Part shown: positions 53,471 through 63,191 of the stretch, piece after piece
Numbering within the stretch: the first letter of the stretch is position 1
How the letters are laid out: every line of letters starts with the position of its first letter
Origin: Platanthera guangdongensis
Lineage: Eukaryota > Streptophyta > Magnoliopsida > Asparagales > Orchidaceae
DNA: 64,000 nt
Assembly (NCBI GenBank): GCA_039583875.1
Contig: CM077155.1
Location: 11,015,046 to 11,079,045, forward strand
Direction of reading: 5' to 3'
Translations under genes and position numbers: made by a program
The notes under the pieces: model-generated
The model's database searches: none
What the model was told of the DNA's origin: nothing
Seen by the model: only the letters and a program-made list of their open reading frames with translations

Positions 53471-55012
53471 TGTTGGGTATTGTATCCACAATCACCTGGA
53501 TTTGAGGAAGCCACCAGTCAAGCTAAGATGAATTCACAATGTATTTGATGAAAATTCTTAAGTTGTGCTTGCAGTTCTTCCACGCTAAGTGCACACCAAT
53601 GTCAGGGTGCAGTAGGTCAATATACACGGGTCTGCACGACGTAATCCCTCGTTGAGCAGATCAGTGTGTTGGCCTACGTGTACTCTCTCTATTGGAGTGC
53701 ACTTACTTTCAAGTACAGGGCCGTGTTTATGCAAGAGAAGACAAGGAGCAAGGATGGGTCAAGGGACAGCTCTTGGGTGGAAAGACGAAAATTCGTCTAA
53801 GTAAAAGTCGACGAGAATCACCAAGTGATTCTCGCCGAATTGTCGAGAATCATTAGTGATTCTCGCCGACTCCTTCCGGCTACCTCAAAATGGTGCCAAG
53901 TAAGATTCGGCGAGAATCACTGATGATTCTCGCCGAACCCGTCGCTGAGCAGGTCATGAATACCAAGTGAAAATCGTTGAGAATCAACAAGGGAATCGTC
54001 GAGAATCACTAGTGATTCTCGACGAATCGTCGAGAATCGTTAACTGATTCTCGCCGATTCGTCGAGAATCACCAATGATTCTCGACGAATTTTACTTGGG
54101 GTTTTCTCTGGATGCTGCTGGACCGGATTCTGCCGCTGGACTATTTTGAACCGGATTTCGGGTTTCTACTTGTGGGACCCACAACGGTCATATTGTTAGT
54201 ATCTACAGTGTATAAATACACGGGTATTTTTGAACAGTAAAAAACACGGAAAAAGATATACAAAGCAGAGCCGCGACTTGACCTAGTTCGCGAGTTTCCG
54301 CCGCCGCCTCCGTCGCCGCGCGAGAGTGTAGATCGCCGGTCGTGATCGTGTTTTCTTCCAGATCTCCGGTCGATAGAAGCCTAGCTAAGCTCAGCCTCTC
54401 ACGTGTCTAACCGGAGATCTCTTGTCTCTCGATTTGTAGATCGGGAAAGTCTTCCCCATCCGAATCGATCGAGACGATTGATCCTAGTGTGACCGTTGGT
54501 AGACCTAGCTAGCTTCGCTACGAAGTTTGGATCTCTAAAGAAGTGCAGCCGCACATCGTCGTCGCCGCCGATCCCGAACCAAGCCGTCGTTTGTATTGCC
54601 ACCGCCGTTCCGGGGAGATCTTCTCCAAGAGAGATCTAAGGTTGTAGACTCTTCGTTGACTTCACGAACACGTCGTCGAACGAAGAGGAACACCGTAGTC
54701 TCCAAACGAAGTTTGTATCTCGTGTATATTCAATTTTACTTTTGTTGTAAAGGAACGATTGTTCCGTGTTGAAAGGGTTGGGTGCAACCCAGTTTGTGGG
54801 AGTGTGACTCCTACGAGTGGAAGGGTTCATTCCGATAGTGCAAGGATTGGATTTCAATCCTGTTGGAGAAGTGACCGAGTCGTCCCTTGTTTGGAGATAG
54901 GTCGAAGGGAAAGTGGATGTACCCAAGTCGGGGAACCACTATAAATTGCCTGTGTATTCTGTGTGCTGTGCTTTTTATTTTTTTATTGTGCAGGTACCGT
55001 CGTAAATTCCGC
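53471..55012 (+). repeat. 3' LTR of C, truncated
   Basis: Matches the 5' LTR to GTAAATTCCGC, then switches to element B sequence. About 70 bp, from the CAAAAGCG that follows in the 5' LTR to the TTTCA terminus, are missing, and so is the right target duplication. TATA box at 54211-54218. Confidence 0.92.
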
Positions 55013-56195
55013 TGCTCGTTGCTCACGCCGCATATACAATTTAAGTCCTACGCACGGGCCAAGCCTCTCTCGGATCCCAAAATTTTCCCAAACAATCTCA
55101 TAACCCAGTTATGATCAAGGCCGGTTCCCAGACCGCCAAGTTAGCAGAACACGTTTCCGCTCAATTTTCCGGGTGCACCTTGAAGCTAACCTCCAAGGAT
55201 CCCTGCTGCAATTTACCGCGTAGAAACCAGAAAAACCCAAAGCACGGAGTCTTCTCTGGTAAATCATAGCAAATGCAACATCACCGATCCAGACAGTATA
55301 CGTCTGGGTAGGCTTCACACACAATGCCTATGCCCGTACTTACGATTCCGGACTCTATATGCAACATAAGGGGGACTATTCACATCAACCCCAAGGAACA
55401 CCACGCACTCACCGCACACTCACGGGAGCGGGATTCCCTATGCAGAAAGAAAGAGCTTCAAACACTCAAGTTGAGAATCGTTACCCTTGTAGTCAGTTTT
55501 GGCGCGATGGAAAAACTACGCAGACAGAACTCTTCGCAACGACCTTCCCTCCACGGATCCGCTCTCAGACTTCGAAACGGTGCTCCGGTGCTCCGCCGGC
55601 GGCCGGAAACCTCCTTCTTCTTCCTCTTCTCTCTCACCTTGTAAGGAGAAAGCTTTGGAGAGAAAATGAGGGATTAACCTCCTATTCCCTGCCTTAACAG
55701 AGCAGGACCTCATCTGGGCCGTCGGATATTAATTAAAGAAAACGAACGGCTCAGATTTGCACAAAATTCTCCAGACCTGGGCCGAACACGGCTTGGCACA
55801 CGGTCGTGTCCCAGGTCGTGTGCCTCGATCGAGGCACGATCGTCGAACTGAGAGACGCACACTGGCCAAGACACGCCCGTGTCTCACCTGACATGCCCGT
55901 GTCTGGTTCCTCGACACGCTCGTGTTCGGGGGCGTGTCACGCATAACCGCCACGGCAACGGACACGACCCAACTGCACACTGGTAGTGACACGGGTTGGC
56001 ACACGCCCGTGTCGGATGATACGCCAGCGTCATCCGGCCGTGTTCCTGGCCGTGTCCTTCTCGGGATGAAAATGGCCAAAAATCACCAGCCAGACACGGC
56101 CTTGGATACGCCCGTGTCCTTGGCCGTGTACCCCTATACAGGCACCAAAAACCCTTTTTCGTGACGGACTCGCACACAGTATTCGGGGCGTTACA
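55013..56195 (-). repeat. 5' LTR of B, right piece
   Basis: Resumes at TGCTCGTTGCTCACGCC, matching the 3' LTR of B from about 32401 on, to the terminus GGGGCGTTACA. About 215 bp of B LTR (equivalent to 32185-32400) are missing between the two pieces. Confidence 0.9.
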
Positions 56196-56200
56196 GCACA

Positions 56201-57823
56201 TCTGGTGCAACTGCTGAGGGGAGCCTGCTCCTTCTATTCCAGAAGACAGAGTACCTACTCCACCAGCTACAACTTCTCTACCTCCATCAACTCCAAAAGA
56301 TACTCCATCAGATGCTCAGATCCAAGAAATCATTCTCTCCACTGAAGCAGCCATCAATAAGATGATTGAAGAGCTAACTACCGATGAACCTCTTCCTCCC
56401 ATCCATTCAGAGCAAACTACAGAACCATCCAAGCAACATATACCAGTACCATCTCCCACTCATACTCCTCACAGATCTCCTGTTCCATCTCCTGAATCCC
56501 CTGTTCACCACTCTCCTGCTACTGACAAAGAGCAGTTGAGACTATTTTGATTTCTGATGACAAAGAGCCATCCCCAGAAGCAGTGGAATCTCCTTTGAAG
56601 AGCTTGAACTTCCTTATCCCCACCTTCATCACTGAAGAAGGTAATGCCCTGATTCATACTACCGGAGCCAAGAGCTCAGTCACCATTGAAGAAGTCATTC
56701 CATGGTCTATTCTTCTTCTTCCAGTTCCTTCTACTGCTGCTCATCCTACTGCTGCAAATGATATTGTTGGTAAGATTGAACAGATGCTACTTGAACAAAG
56801 AAACTATTTTGATGAATCTCTCAAGGTTGTTCAAAAAAAGTCACTGCTCTTGAGAAAGAGATGAGCAGAGGATTTACTGAGATTCGGCATAATACAGCTG
56901 AATTGAGATGGCTATTCTAGATAGGTGGCAATGCTCTAGACCACATAATCACTAGTGTTGGTCATGTCATGGATCAAGTTATTACTGTTGCCAACAACTA
57001 GATTCAGTTGGAAAAGAATGCTAAAGCTCACACTTTCAAAGTCTGCAAAGAAGTAGGCACTTTCAAAAAAGATGCTATAAATACTTTGACTGTAGAAGTC
57101 AGAAAGGGGGAGAATTTAGTTGAGGAATATTTAGAGAAATCAGATGCCAACAAGCAAACACTCTGGGAAGCAAAGATGAAAGAAATTCATGATGATGTGT
57201 TGGGTCAGATTCAAAGGGTAAAGTTTCATACTTATGATACAACAGTGTGGATGCATAATCAGATACTCCCTGACTTTCCAATGGATCCAAATATGATTCC
57301 TCATAATTTGAATCCCCTAGCTCCATCTCCAGTTCCTCATGCTTCCTTCTCTCCAAGACCTGAAGGCTTTGAAGGCCTTCCTCCAAACTTTTATGCTCAG
57401 GTTTGGGAGGCTGATCTAGCAGACATATTTCTTCAAGCTCCTCCCGATATTCACATGACAAAGAAGAGAAGATATGGTGATGGAGCCTCTGCTAGTAGGT
57501 CTATTCAAGTACCAGATACAGAGAAAAGAAAAGCTCTAGAATTTGCAGAAATTTGGTCTCGTACTTCAAAGTCACTCATTCTTGAAACTCTCAAGCTAGT
57601 CATGGATTTTAATGAAAATAGACATGATCATTACAGCTCCCAAGAATAGGACTTATATGAGAAGTCTATGACAAAGAGAAGACTATATGACAGGTAACAT
57701 GGAAGAAACAACTCTGCTGCTCCTCCAAAGCCTCCAAAGTACTATCTTAAGCCTTACAGTTATCAGAGAAAACAATAGGAAAAGAAAGATAAACAACAAC
57801 AACCTCAGCAACCTCAAGCTTAA
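56201..57823 (+). pseudogene. Third ORF of A, C-terminal part
   Basis: Continues the frame cut at 31618. A Ser/Pro/Thr-rich region (56362-56550: PVPSPTHTPHRSPVPSPE) lies where E has its KSP-rich block. A helix-rich part follows (56870-57290: EMSRGFTEIRHNTAEL, FKKDAINTLTVEVRKGENLV, FHTYDTTVWMHNQILPDFPM), then a KRRYGDGASASRS motif and a basic end with YYLKPYSYQRKQ. Stops at 56549, 56918, 57000, 57647 and elsewhere. It ends at TAA 57821-57823. The paired E region has the same blocks in the same order. Confidence 0.72.
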
Positions 57824-58034
57824 GCATGAAGAAGTTACAAGAGTGTGGTTAAGAATTGTGTAGAAATGACTTTTGGACAATCTTATTTATATAATTCTAA
57901 TTTTGATCATTTACTCTTTGATTATATTTTGTGTGCTTATTACTTTGATTTTTATCTTGCATATCTAGTTCCTTATTTGTCTATATAATTCACCTTAGTG
58001 TAAAGGGTTCTGACTTCTGCAAATAGGGGGAGAT
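57824..58034 (+). promoter_or_regulatory. 3' UTR and polypurine tract of A
   Basis: AT-rich 3' UTR ending in AAATAGGGGGAGAT, with the purine tract proper at 58026-58034, directly before the 3' LTR. Confidence 0.8.
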
Positions 58035-59925
58035 TGTTGGGTATAGTATCCACAATAACCCAGATTTGGTGAAGTCACCCTTGAACTAAGATGAATTAAG
58101 TTGTCTTTAATGTGTTGTTTGAGTTATATGTTTGCATGACTAAATTGTCAAGTGTAAACCAATGTCAGTCTACAATGGGTCACCAAACACATGACCATAT
58201 AATATAATCTCTCATTATGTGATCCATGGTGTTGACTCATGTGTAGCCTCTCTATTGGGATACACTTCATGTTTCAAGCACTGGGATTGATTGGAGAAAG
58301 AAGTGTTGCTGATTTTATTGAAGAAAGGAAATTCTCTTGAAGGAAAATTTTCTAAGTCTTTCACTCGAGTAGAAGTTTAAGCACTCGAGTAAAACATTTA
58401 GCAAATACTCGAGTAAATTTGTCTGTACTCGAGTAAGATAAATGGCTCTCGAGTAGTCTGAACATAGCTCGCGAGTGGCCAAGTTCATTACTCGAGTAGA
58501 CTTTCTCTTATTCTCGAGTTAATAGATTTTTGTCTCAGAAAATATTCTAAGTCCTTTACTCAAGTAGTCATGTTAACCACTCGAGTAGATAAGTCTTTTG
58601 TCTCGAGTTACAGAAGAAAGATTCTCGTGTTGTTTTACCCCACTCGAGTAGTTCAGTTCATGTACTCGAGTAGTCTTTCTACTACTCGAGTAGTCCGGCT
58701 CTATTACTCGAATGCCCAGATTTTTATCTCTCAGAATTTTTCTAAGTCCTATACTCGAGTAGCAGAATTCCTTTACTTGAGTAGTTAATCTACTTCTCGA
58801 GTAGTCCAGTTTCAGTACTCGAGTTACCAGGATTCATCTCCCAAAAAAATTCGCCAAGTCTTTGACTCGAGTAATCCTTCTACCTCTCGAGCAGTTTATT
58901 TCTACCTCTCGAGTAGTTCATCTCCACGACTCGTGTTTATACTTCTAGCACTCGAGTGTTTCTTATCTCACTCGAGTGATTACGAATTTTTTTCTGAATT
59001 TCCTCAAGGACATCTTCTCGAGTAGTCTTCTTCTATCCTCTCGAGTAATCATATTAGTACTCGAGTAGTTTATATTTCACTCGAGTATTTCAGAAATCTT
59101 TTCCAGAATTCTGCTAAGTCCATAACCGACGGGATTTTCAAATGTCCTGACGTGATTGGTCCACGTGTACATCTTTAATGCTAATTATGACCGTTAGGGA
59201 GATCTTATATAAAGTCTTGCCAAATTCGACTAACCTTAACAACAAGCTGTCAAGATTTATTCTAAGAATATAAATCCAATTTTCTCTGTCTAAAAACGGA
59301 AGCCGTCGCCCTCTTCATCGTGCAGATCGGCTAGGGTTTTTGACCAAGAAGATTCAGATCAAGGTTGACTTACAGATTGAGATTGTTCTTCAACTCCTAT
59401 CATCTCTCAGATCGTGTGAGTCAAAGAAATTCCAGATCCAGATCTTGTCGAACCTCTTCTTCAACATTTTCTGATAAAGCCGTAAAGATCAAAGAAGAAG
59501 ACCTTGGCCGTGATTTTCCAGATCTGAGAAAATTACTGTTTGTATTTCATTTTCTCCATTTATTTTTTTAGGAGATTCTTCTCCGAGTGTAGGATCTTTT
59601 GTCTCCGAGTTGTAGGAAGTTTTTATCTTCCGAGTGTAGATCCGTGTTGTGGATCGAGATTGTAGGAACTTTGTTCTGAGGCGTAGGATTGGTTTTCAAT
59701 CCGAGATAGTGGAGTGGCCGAGTCTAGTACTTTGTTAGATTGGTGAGTGGAAAGTGGATGTACCTAAGGTTGGGGAACCACTATAAATGTTTGTGTCCTT
59801 TGTGATTGCTTGGTAGATTTCTGTGTGCATAGATCTCTAAATTTTTATTCCGCAAAAAGACGCACAACTCACCTATTCACCCCCCCCCCCTCTAGGTGAC
59901 TTAGGTAGACAACTGAATAAATTTC
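58035..59925 (+). repeat. 3' LTR of A
   Basis: Partner of 22852-24736: same ends, the same ACTCGAGTA cluster (58360-59090), TATA box at 59205-59214. Differences from the 5' LTR are scattered substitutions and short indels, more than between the D LTRs, as expected for an older insertion. Confidence 0.95.
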
Positions 59926-59930
59926 AGTTT
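59926..59930. repeat. Target site duplication of A, right (GTTTG)
   Basis: Matches 22847-22851. From here the sequence of E resumes. Confidence 0.9.
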
Positions 59931-60119
59931 GAAATCATGGAATTTAAATTTTCTCTTGAACAAATTTCTGTTTATATGAACTTCTAATTCTGTTGATCTG
60001 ATTTTTACATATTTCTGCATTTCTCCCAATTATCATGCTATTAGTTTCTTTACTTATTTTTCTCTTGATGTAATTTACCTTAGTGTATAGGGTTCTGACT
60101 TCTACATATAGGGGAAGAT
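59931..60119 (+). other. 3' UTR and polypurine tract of E
   Basis: AT-rich, ending in ATATAGGGGAAGAT (tract 60111-60119) before the LTR of E. It is the continuation of the sequence cut at 22851. Confidence 0.8.
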
Positions 60120-61787
60120 TGTTGGGTATTGCATCCATAATAGCCCAGATTTCTATGTAGTCAGCCTTAAACTAAGATGAATTAAGTTTGTATTTGATGC
60201 TATTTTAGTTAAGTGTTTGCAAGACTTAATTGTTAAGTGTAGAACAATGTCAGTCTACAATGAGTCTCCAAACACAAGACCATATAATGTAATCCCTCAT
60301 TGCGTGATCCATGGTATTGACTCATGTGTAGCCTCTCTATTCGGACACAGTTCTTTTCAAGCACTAAGGGAAAGAGAAAAGATGGATGCTGATTTTAATG
60401 AAGAATTAAGTTTTCAGTTTTTCAGATTTGTCTAAGTATTTTTCTCGAGTACTATATTTGTACTCGAGAGGGATTAGGATATTTCTCGAGTTAGACTTGT
60501 CTTAATTTCGAGTGGCAGAAGTTGTTCTCGAGAAAGCTTAATGCTGTTCTCGAGAAGGGCTTATGTACACGAGTACTATATGATATTTATTCTCGGTTGT
60601 TTATTTTCCAAACAATTATTTTTCTAAGTCTTTTTCTCGAGAAAACCAAATTTATTCTCGAGAAGATTATGGTTTGTTCTCGAGATGCAGAAGTTATTTA
60701 TCGAGACCTAGAGTATTTTTCTCGAGAGCCAAACATTTGTTCTCGAGATGATTATCTGTTCTCAAGTACCAGAATGATTCTTCTCGAGAACAAAAGTATA
60801 TTTTTCTCGAGTACATCTTTCCATCTCGACACTGCAGATTTCCACATCCACATATTTTTCTAAGTATTTTTCTCGAGATTTTCATTGTTCTTCTCGAGAA
60901 CCAGTAAGATTTTTTCTCGAGTACAATCCTCCTCGAGAACACCCGTACTATTTTTCTGAAAATCTTCTAAGTCCAGACAGACGTGAATTTCAAATGTCAT
61001 TAGCGCGTGATTGGTCCATGTGGCTATCATTAATTGTGATTATGACCATTAGGAAAGTCCTATAAAAGGTCTTGTCATTTTCGACCAACCCTAAGAAGAA
61101 TAACAAGAAGCCACAAGAAGGAACAATAAGAATTCTGAATCCCTAATTTACTTTCCATAATCGGAAGCGTCGCCGCTCATCGCCTTCATCTCCAAAAGCG
61201 TTTTCGATCTAGATCGATTCAGAGAAGTTGATTCAGAGATCAAGTCATTCTACAATCTACATATCCAATACTTGATCTTACTGAGTCCAAAGAATTTCAG
61301 ATCCAGAGATCTTGCCGATTCTTCTTCAACCATTTCTGATAAAGCCGCAATGTTTAAGGAAGAAGAACAGGCAAAGGTTTTCAATATCTGAGATCAAATC
61401 ACTGTTTGTATTTGTTTATTTCAATCTATTATTGTCGGAGATCTTTCTCCGAGTCGTAGAAGCTTTGTTCTCTGAGTTCTTGTAGGAAGTTTTATCTTCC
61501 GAGTGTAGATCCAGTTTTTGGGATCGAGTTGTAAGAACGTTGTTCCGAGATGTAGGATTGTTTTCAATCCGAGATTAGTGGAGTAGCCGAGTCTAGTGTA
61601 TTACTAGATCGGTGAGTGGAAAGTGGATGTACCCAAGGTTGGGGAACCCTATAATTCTTGGTGTCGTCTGTGAATACTTGGTTAATTTTATGTGCATCGC
61701 TCGTTAATTTTTTATTCCGCAAAAGACGCACAACTCACCTATTCTCCCCATATAGGTGATTTAGGTAAGATAACTTAAACATTTTCA
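60120..61787 (+). repeat. 3' LTR of E
   Basis: Starts TGTTGGGTATTGCATCC and ends AAACATTTTCA. Same layout as the A LTR (CTCGAG cluster 60440-60935, TATA box TATAAAAG at 61061-61068, GAGTGTAGATCC phrases in R/U5) but clearly diverged from it. Its palindromes are mostly TTCTCGAGAA. No 5' partner in the window. Confidence 0.88.
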
Positions 61788-62705
61788 ATCATCAATTTGG
61801 AGGAGGAATGGCTAGAGGAGAAAGAAGAAATTCGGCGTAGAATTCTTGTATCGTTTGATTTTAATCAACATGTCTTTTAAGATCTTTTAATTAAGTGTTG
61901 TTTTCCTCAAGCATGGACTAACTTTCCTTACTCTTGTATGATGAGAGTACTATATATGTTGTGATGATGATTTCTTTTAAAAACTTATGAATGTTTATTG
62001 ATTTATCTTTGTTAGTTTATGATTCTTAATGAAATTTTGGTTCTTCATCAAGTATTGAGCTTCAAGATTCGAGAGAGAGACGTTAGTATCTTGATAAAGA
62101 TTTTCTTCCTATGTTGCGAGATTCGAGAGAGAAGTGACGTAGGTTTTCTTAAACCAAGTTTCTGTATTTTACTGCGTTTCAAGATTCGAGAGAGGAGAGA
62201 CGTAAGTGCATCATAAATTTAACATAGCAAGCGAAGGGAGAACGAAATGTCACATTCAAGCTAACAACATTGATTTTTATTATTAATAATATTATTCATT
62301 TCACCTTAGTCAGAGATGACAAGGGAAAGGAAGCATATAATGATGTTCGATATCGAGAGATACGGACTTCCGCTTTAAATCGTTGCAAAATAAATCAATC
62401 AAATATTTCATAAGACATTATTCTAAATCATTCATCACAATAAACATAGGAAATCAGAATACAAGACTATTTCTCCATTTTGATTAAAAGTTATTTTCGT
62501 AGAATAGTATCATTTTATTTAGTAGTATTTTTAAATCAATTCAACAAAATCCCCAATTAATTAAATCTACTTGGATTTAGAGAAGAGGTTGAGTTAGTAT
62601 TTGCAAACGTTATATTAGTCACTTCTTTGTGGGAATGATCTCTACTCTCATTTTATTACTTGATTCAACACGTGCACTTGTGTAATTTATATATACCTAT
62701 TTCGA
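61788..62705 (+). repeat. Athila-type LTR fragment (G2)
   Basis: Aligns with the 3' two thirds of the G1 LTR (2675-4108): CTTGTATGATGAGAGTA (61935), three AGATTCGAGAGA units (62055-62205), and TGTGGGAATGATCTCTACTC (62629). Its left part is replaced by the LTR of E, which suggests that E inserted into it. The right end is unclear because the chromovirus fragment begins abruptly. Confidence 0.65.
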
Positions 62706-63157
62706 GCATATTAATGTGTACCCTTGATTTTGTCAAGAGGTGGGAAGATCACCTTTTCAAGGTGGAGTTTGCCTACAATAATAGGTTCCAGGCGAGTATC
62801 AAGATGGCGTCATACGAGGCTTTGTATGGAAGGCGGTGTCGAACACCTATATTATGGATAGAGGCAGGAGACACCAAACTTTTGGGAAAAGAGGTGGTGA
62901 CCGATGCTTGTGAGTTGGTGCAAACAATTCAGAAGAGCATGAATGTTGCTCAAGATCGTTGATGAAGAAAGTCGTCCAGTCGGCATAGAGGATTCAGAAG
63001 TTCGACAATTGCAGAATAAAGAGGTTAAGCTCGTAAAAGTGCACTGGGATAACTGCGGGCAAGACGAATTCTCCTGGGAGCGTGACCAAGCGAAGCAGGA
63101 AGTCTTTCTGGATCTTTTTGCATCATGTATGCTTTGTTGTTTGAATGCATGCTAAAT
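62706..63157 (+). pseudogene. pol: Chromovirus pol fragment H (integrase end, internally deleted)
   Basis: The first block (62713-62962) is the end of the integrase core: WEDHLFKVEFAYNNRFQASI, ASYEALYGRRCRTPILWIEA and a NVAQDR end. The second (62950-63130), in another frame, is the C-terminal tail: RQLQNKEVKLVKVHWDNCGQ and DEFSWERDQAKQEVFLDLF. In B these blocks are separated by about 120-130 more codons, so an internal deletion of the integrase C-terminal domain has occurred. It cannot be functional. Same family as B, opposite strand. Confidence 0.8.
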
Positions 63158-63191
63158 TTTGAGGACAAAATTCTTTTAAGGAGGGAGGAGT
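63158..63191 (+). promoter_or_regulatory. Polypurine tract of H
   Basis: AATTTTGAGGACAAAATTC, then TTTTAAGGAGGGAGGAGT before TGTAACATC, the standard chromovirus end-of-pol context. Confidence 0.8.

Larger units (their letters stand above)
39037..55012 (+). mobile_element. Non-autonomous Sirevirus-like element C
   Basis: Has a 5' LTR (39037-40652), primer site, gag remnant (40727-42300), spacer, third ORF (split by D), polypurine tract and truncated 3' LTR (53471-55012). Protease, integrase, RT and RNase H are all absent: the sequence passes from the gag knuckle and the 'IWVPK' block (about 42285) to a spacer and the third ORF. Its LTR starts TGTTGGGTATTGTATCCACA, identical to A over the first 20 nt. 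Its own length without D is about 8.5 kb. Confidence 0.88.
31624..56195 (-). mobile_element. Chromovirus (Ty3/gypsy) element B
   Basis: Own parts are 31624-39036 and about 55013-56195, about 8.6 kb. On the minus strand the order is 5' LTR, primer site, gag, protease, RT, RNase H, integrase, chromodomain-like tail, polypurine tract, 3' LTR. This order and the C-terminal 'NKEV...V.W' block fit Tekay/Del-type chromoviruses. TSD GCACA. Element C lies inside its 5' LTR. Several frameshifts make it inactive. Confidence 0.93.
22852..59925 (+). mobile_element. Sirevirus-type copia element A
   Basis: A complete structure: 5' LTR (22852-24736), primer site, gag-pol (24821-30275), palindrome spacer, third ORF split at 31618/56201 by element B, polypurine tract and 3' LTR (58035-59925). 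Without the insert it is about 12.5 kb. TSD GTTTG on both sides. LTRs of 1885 and 1891 bp start TGTTGGGTAT and end TTTCA. The coding region has many stops, so it is dead, but the LTRs remain clearly alignable. Confidence 0.95.
17135..61787 (+). mobile_element. Sirevirus-type copia element E (5'-truncated, outermost layer of stack)
   Basis: Own parts are 17135-22851 (pol from integrase on, palindrome spacer, third ORF) and 59926-61787 (end of 3' UTR, polypurine tract, 3' LTR); everything between is the inserted element A. The 5' LTR, gag and protease are missing: homology to A begins at the integrase start near 17140. The junction is abrupt, with unrelated Tat-like sequence on its left. No target duplication can be checked because the left end is lost. 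It is the most decayed of the stacked elements, with many stops. Confidence 0.85.
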
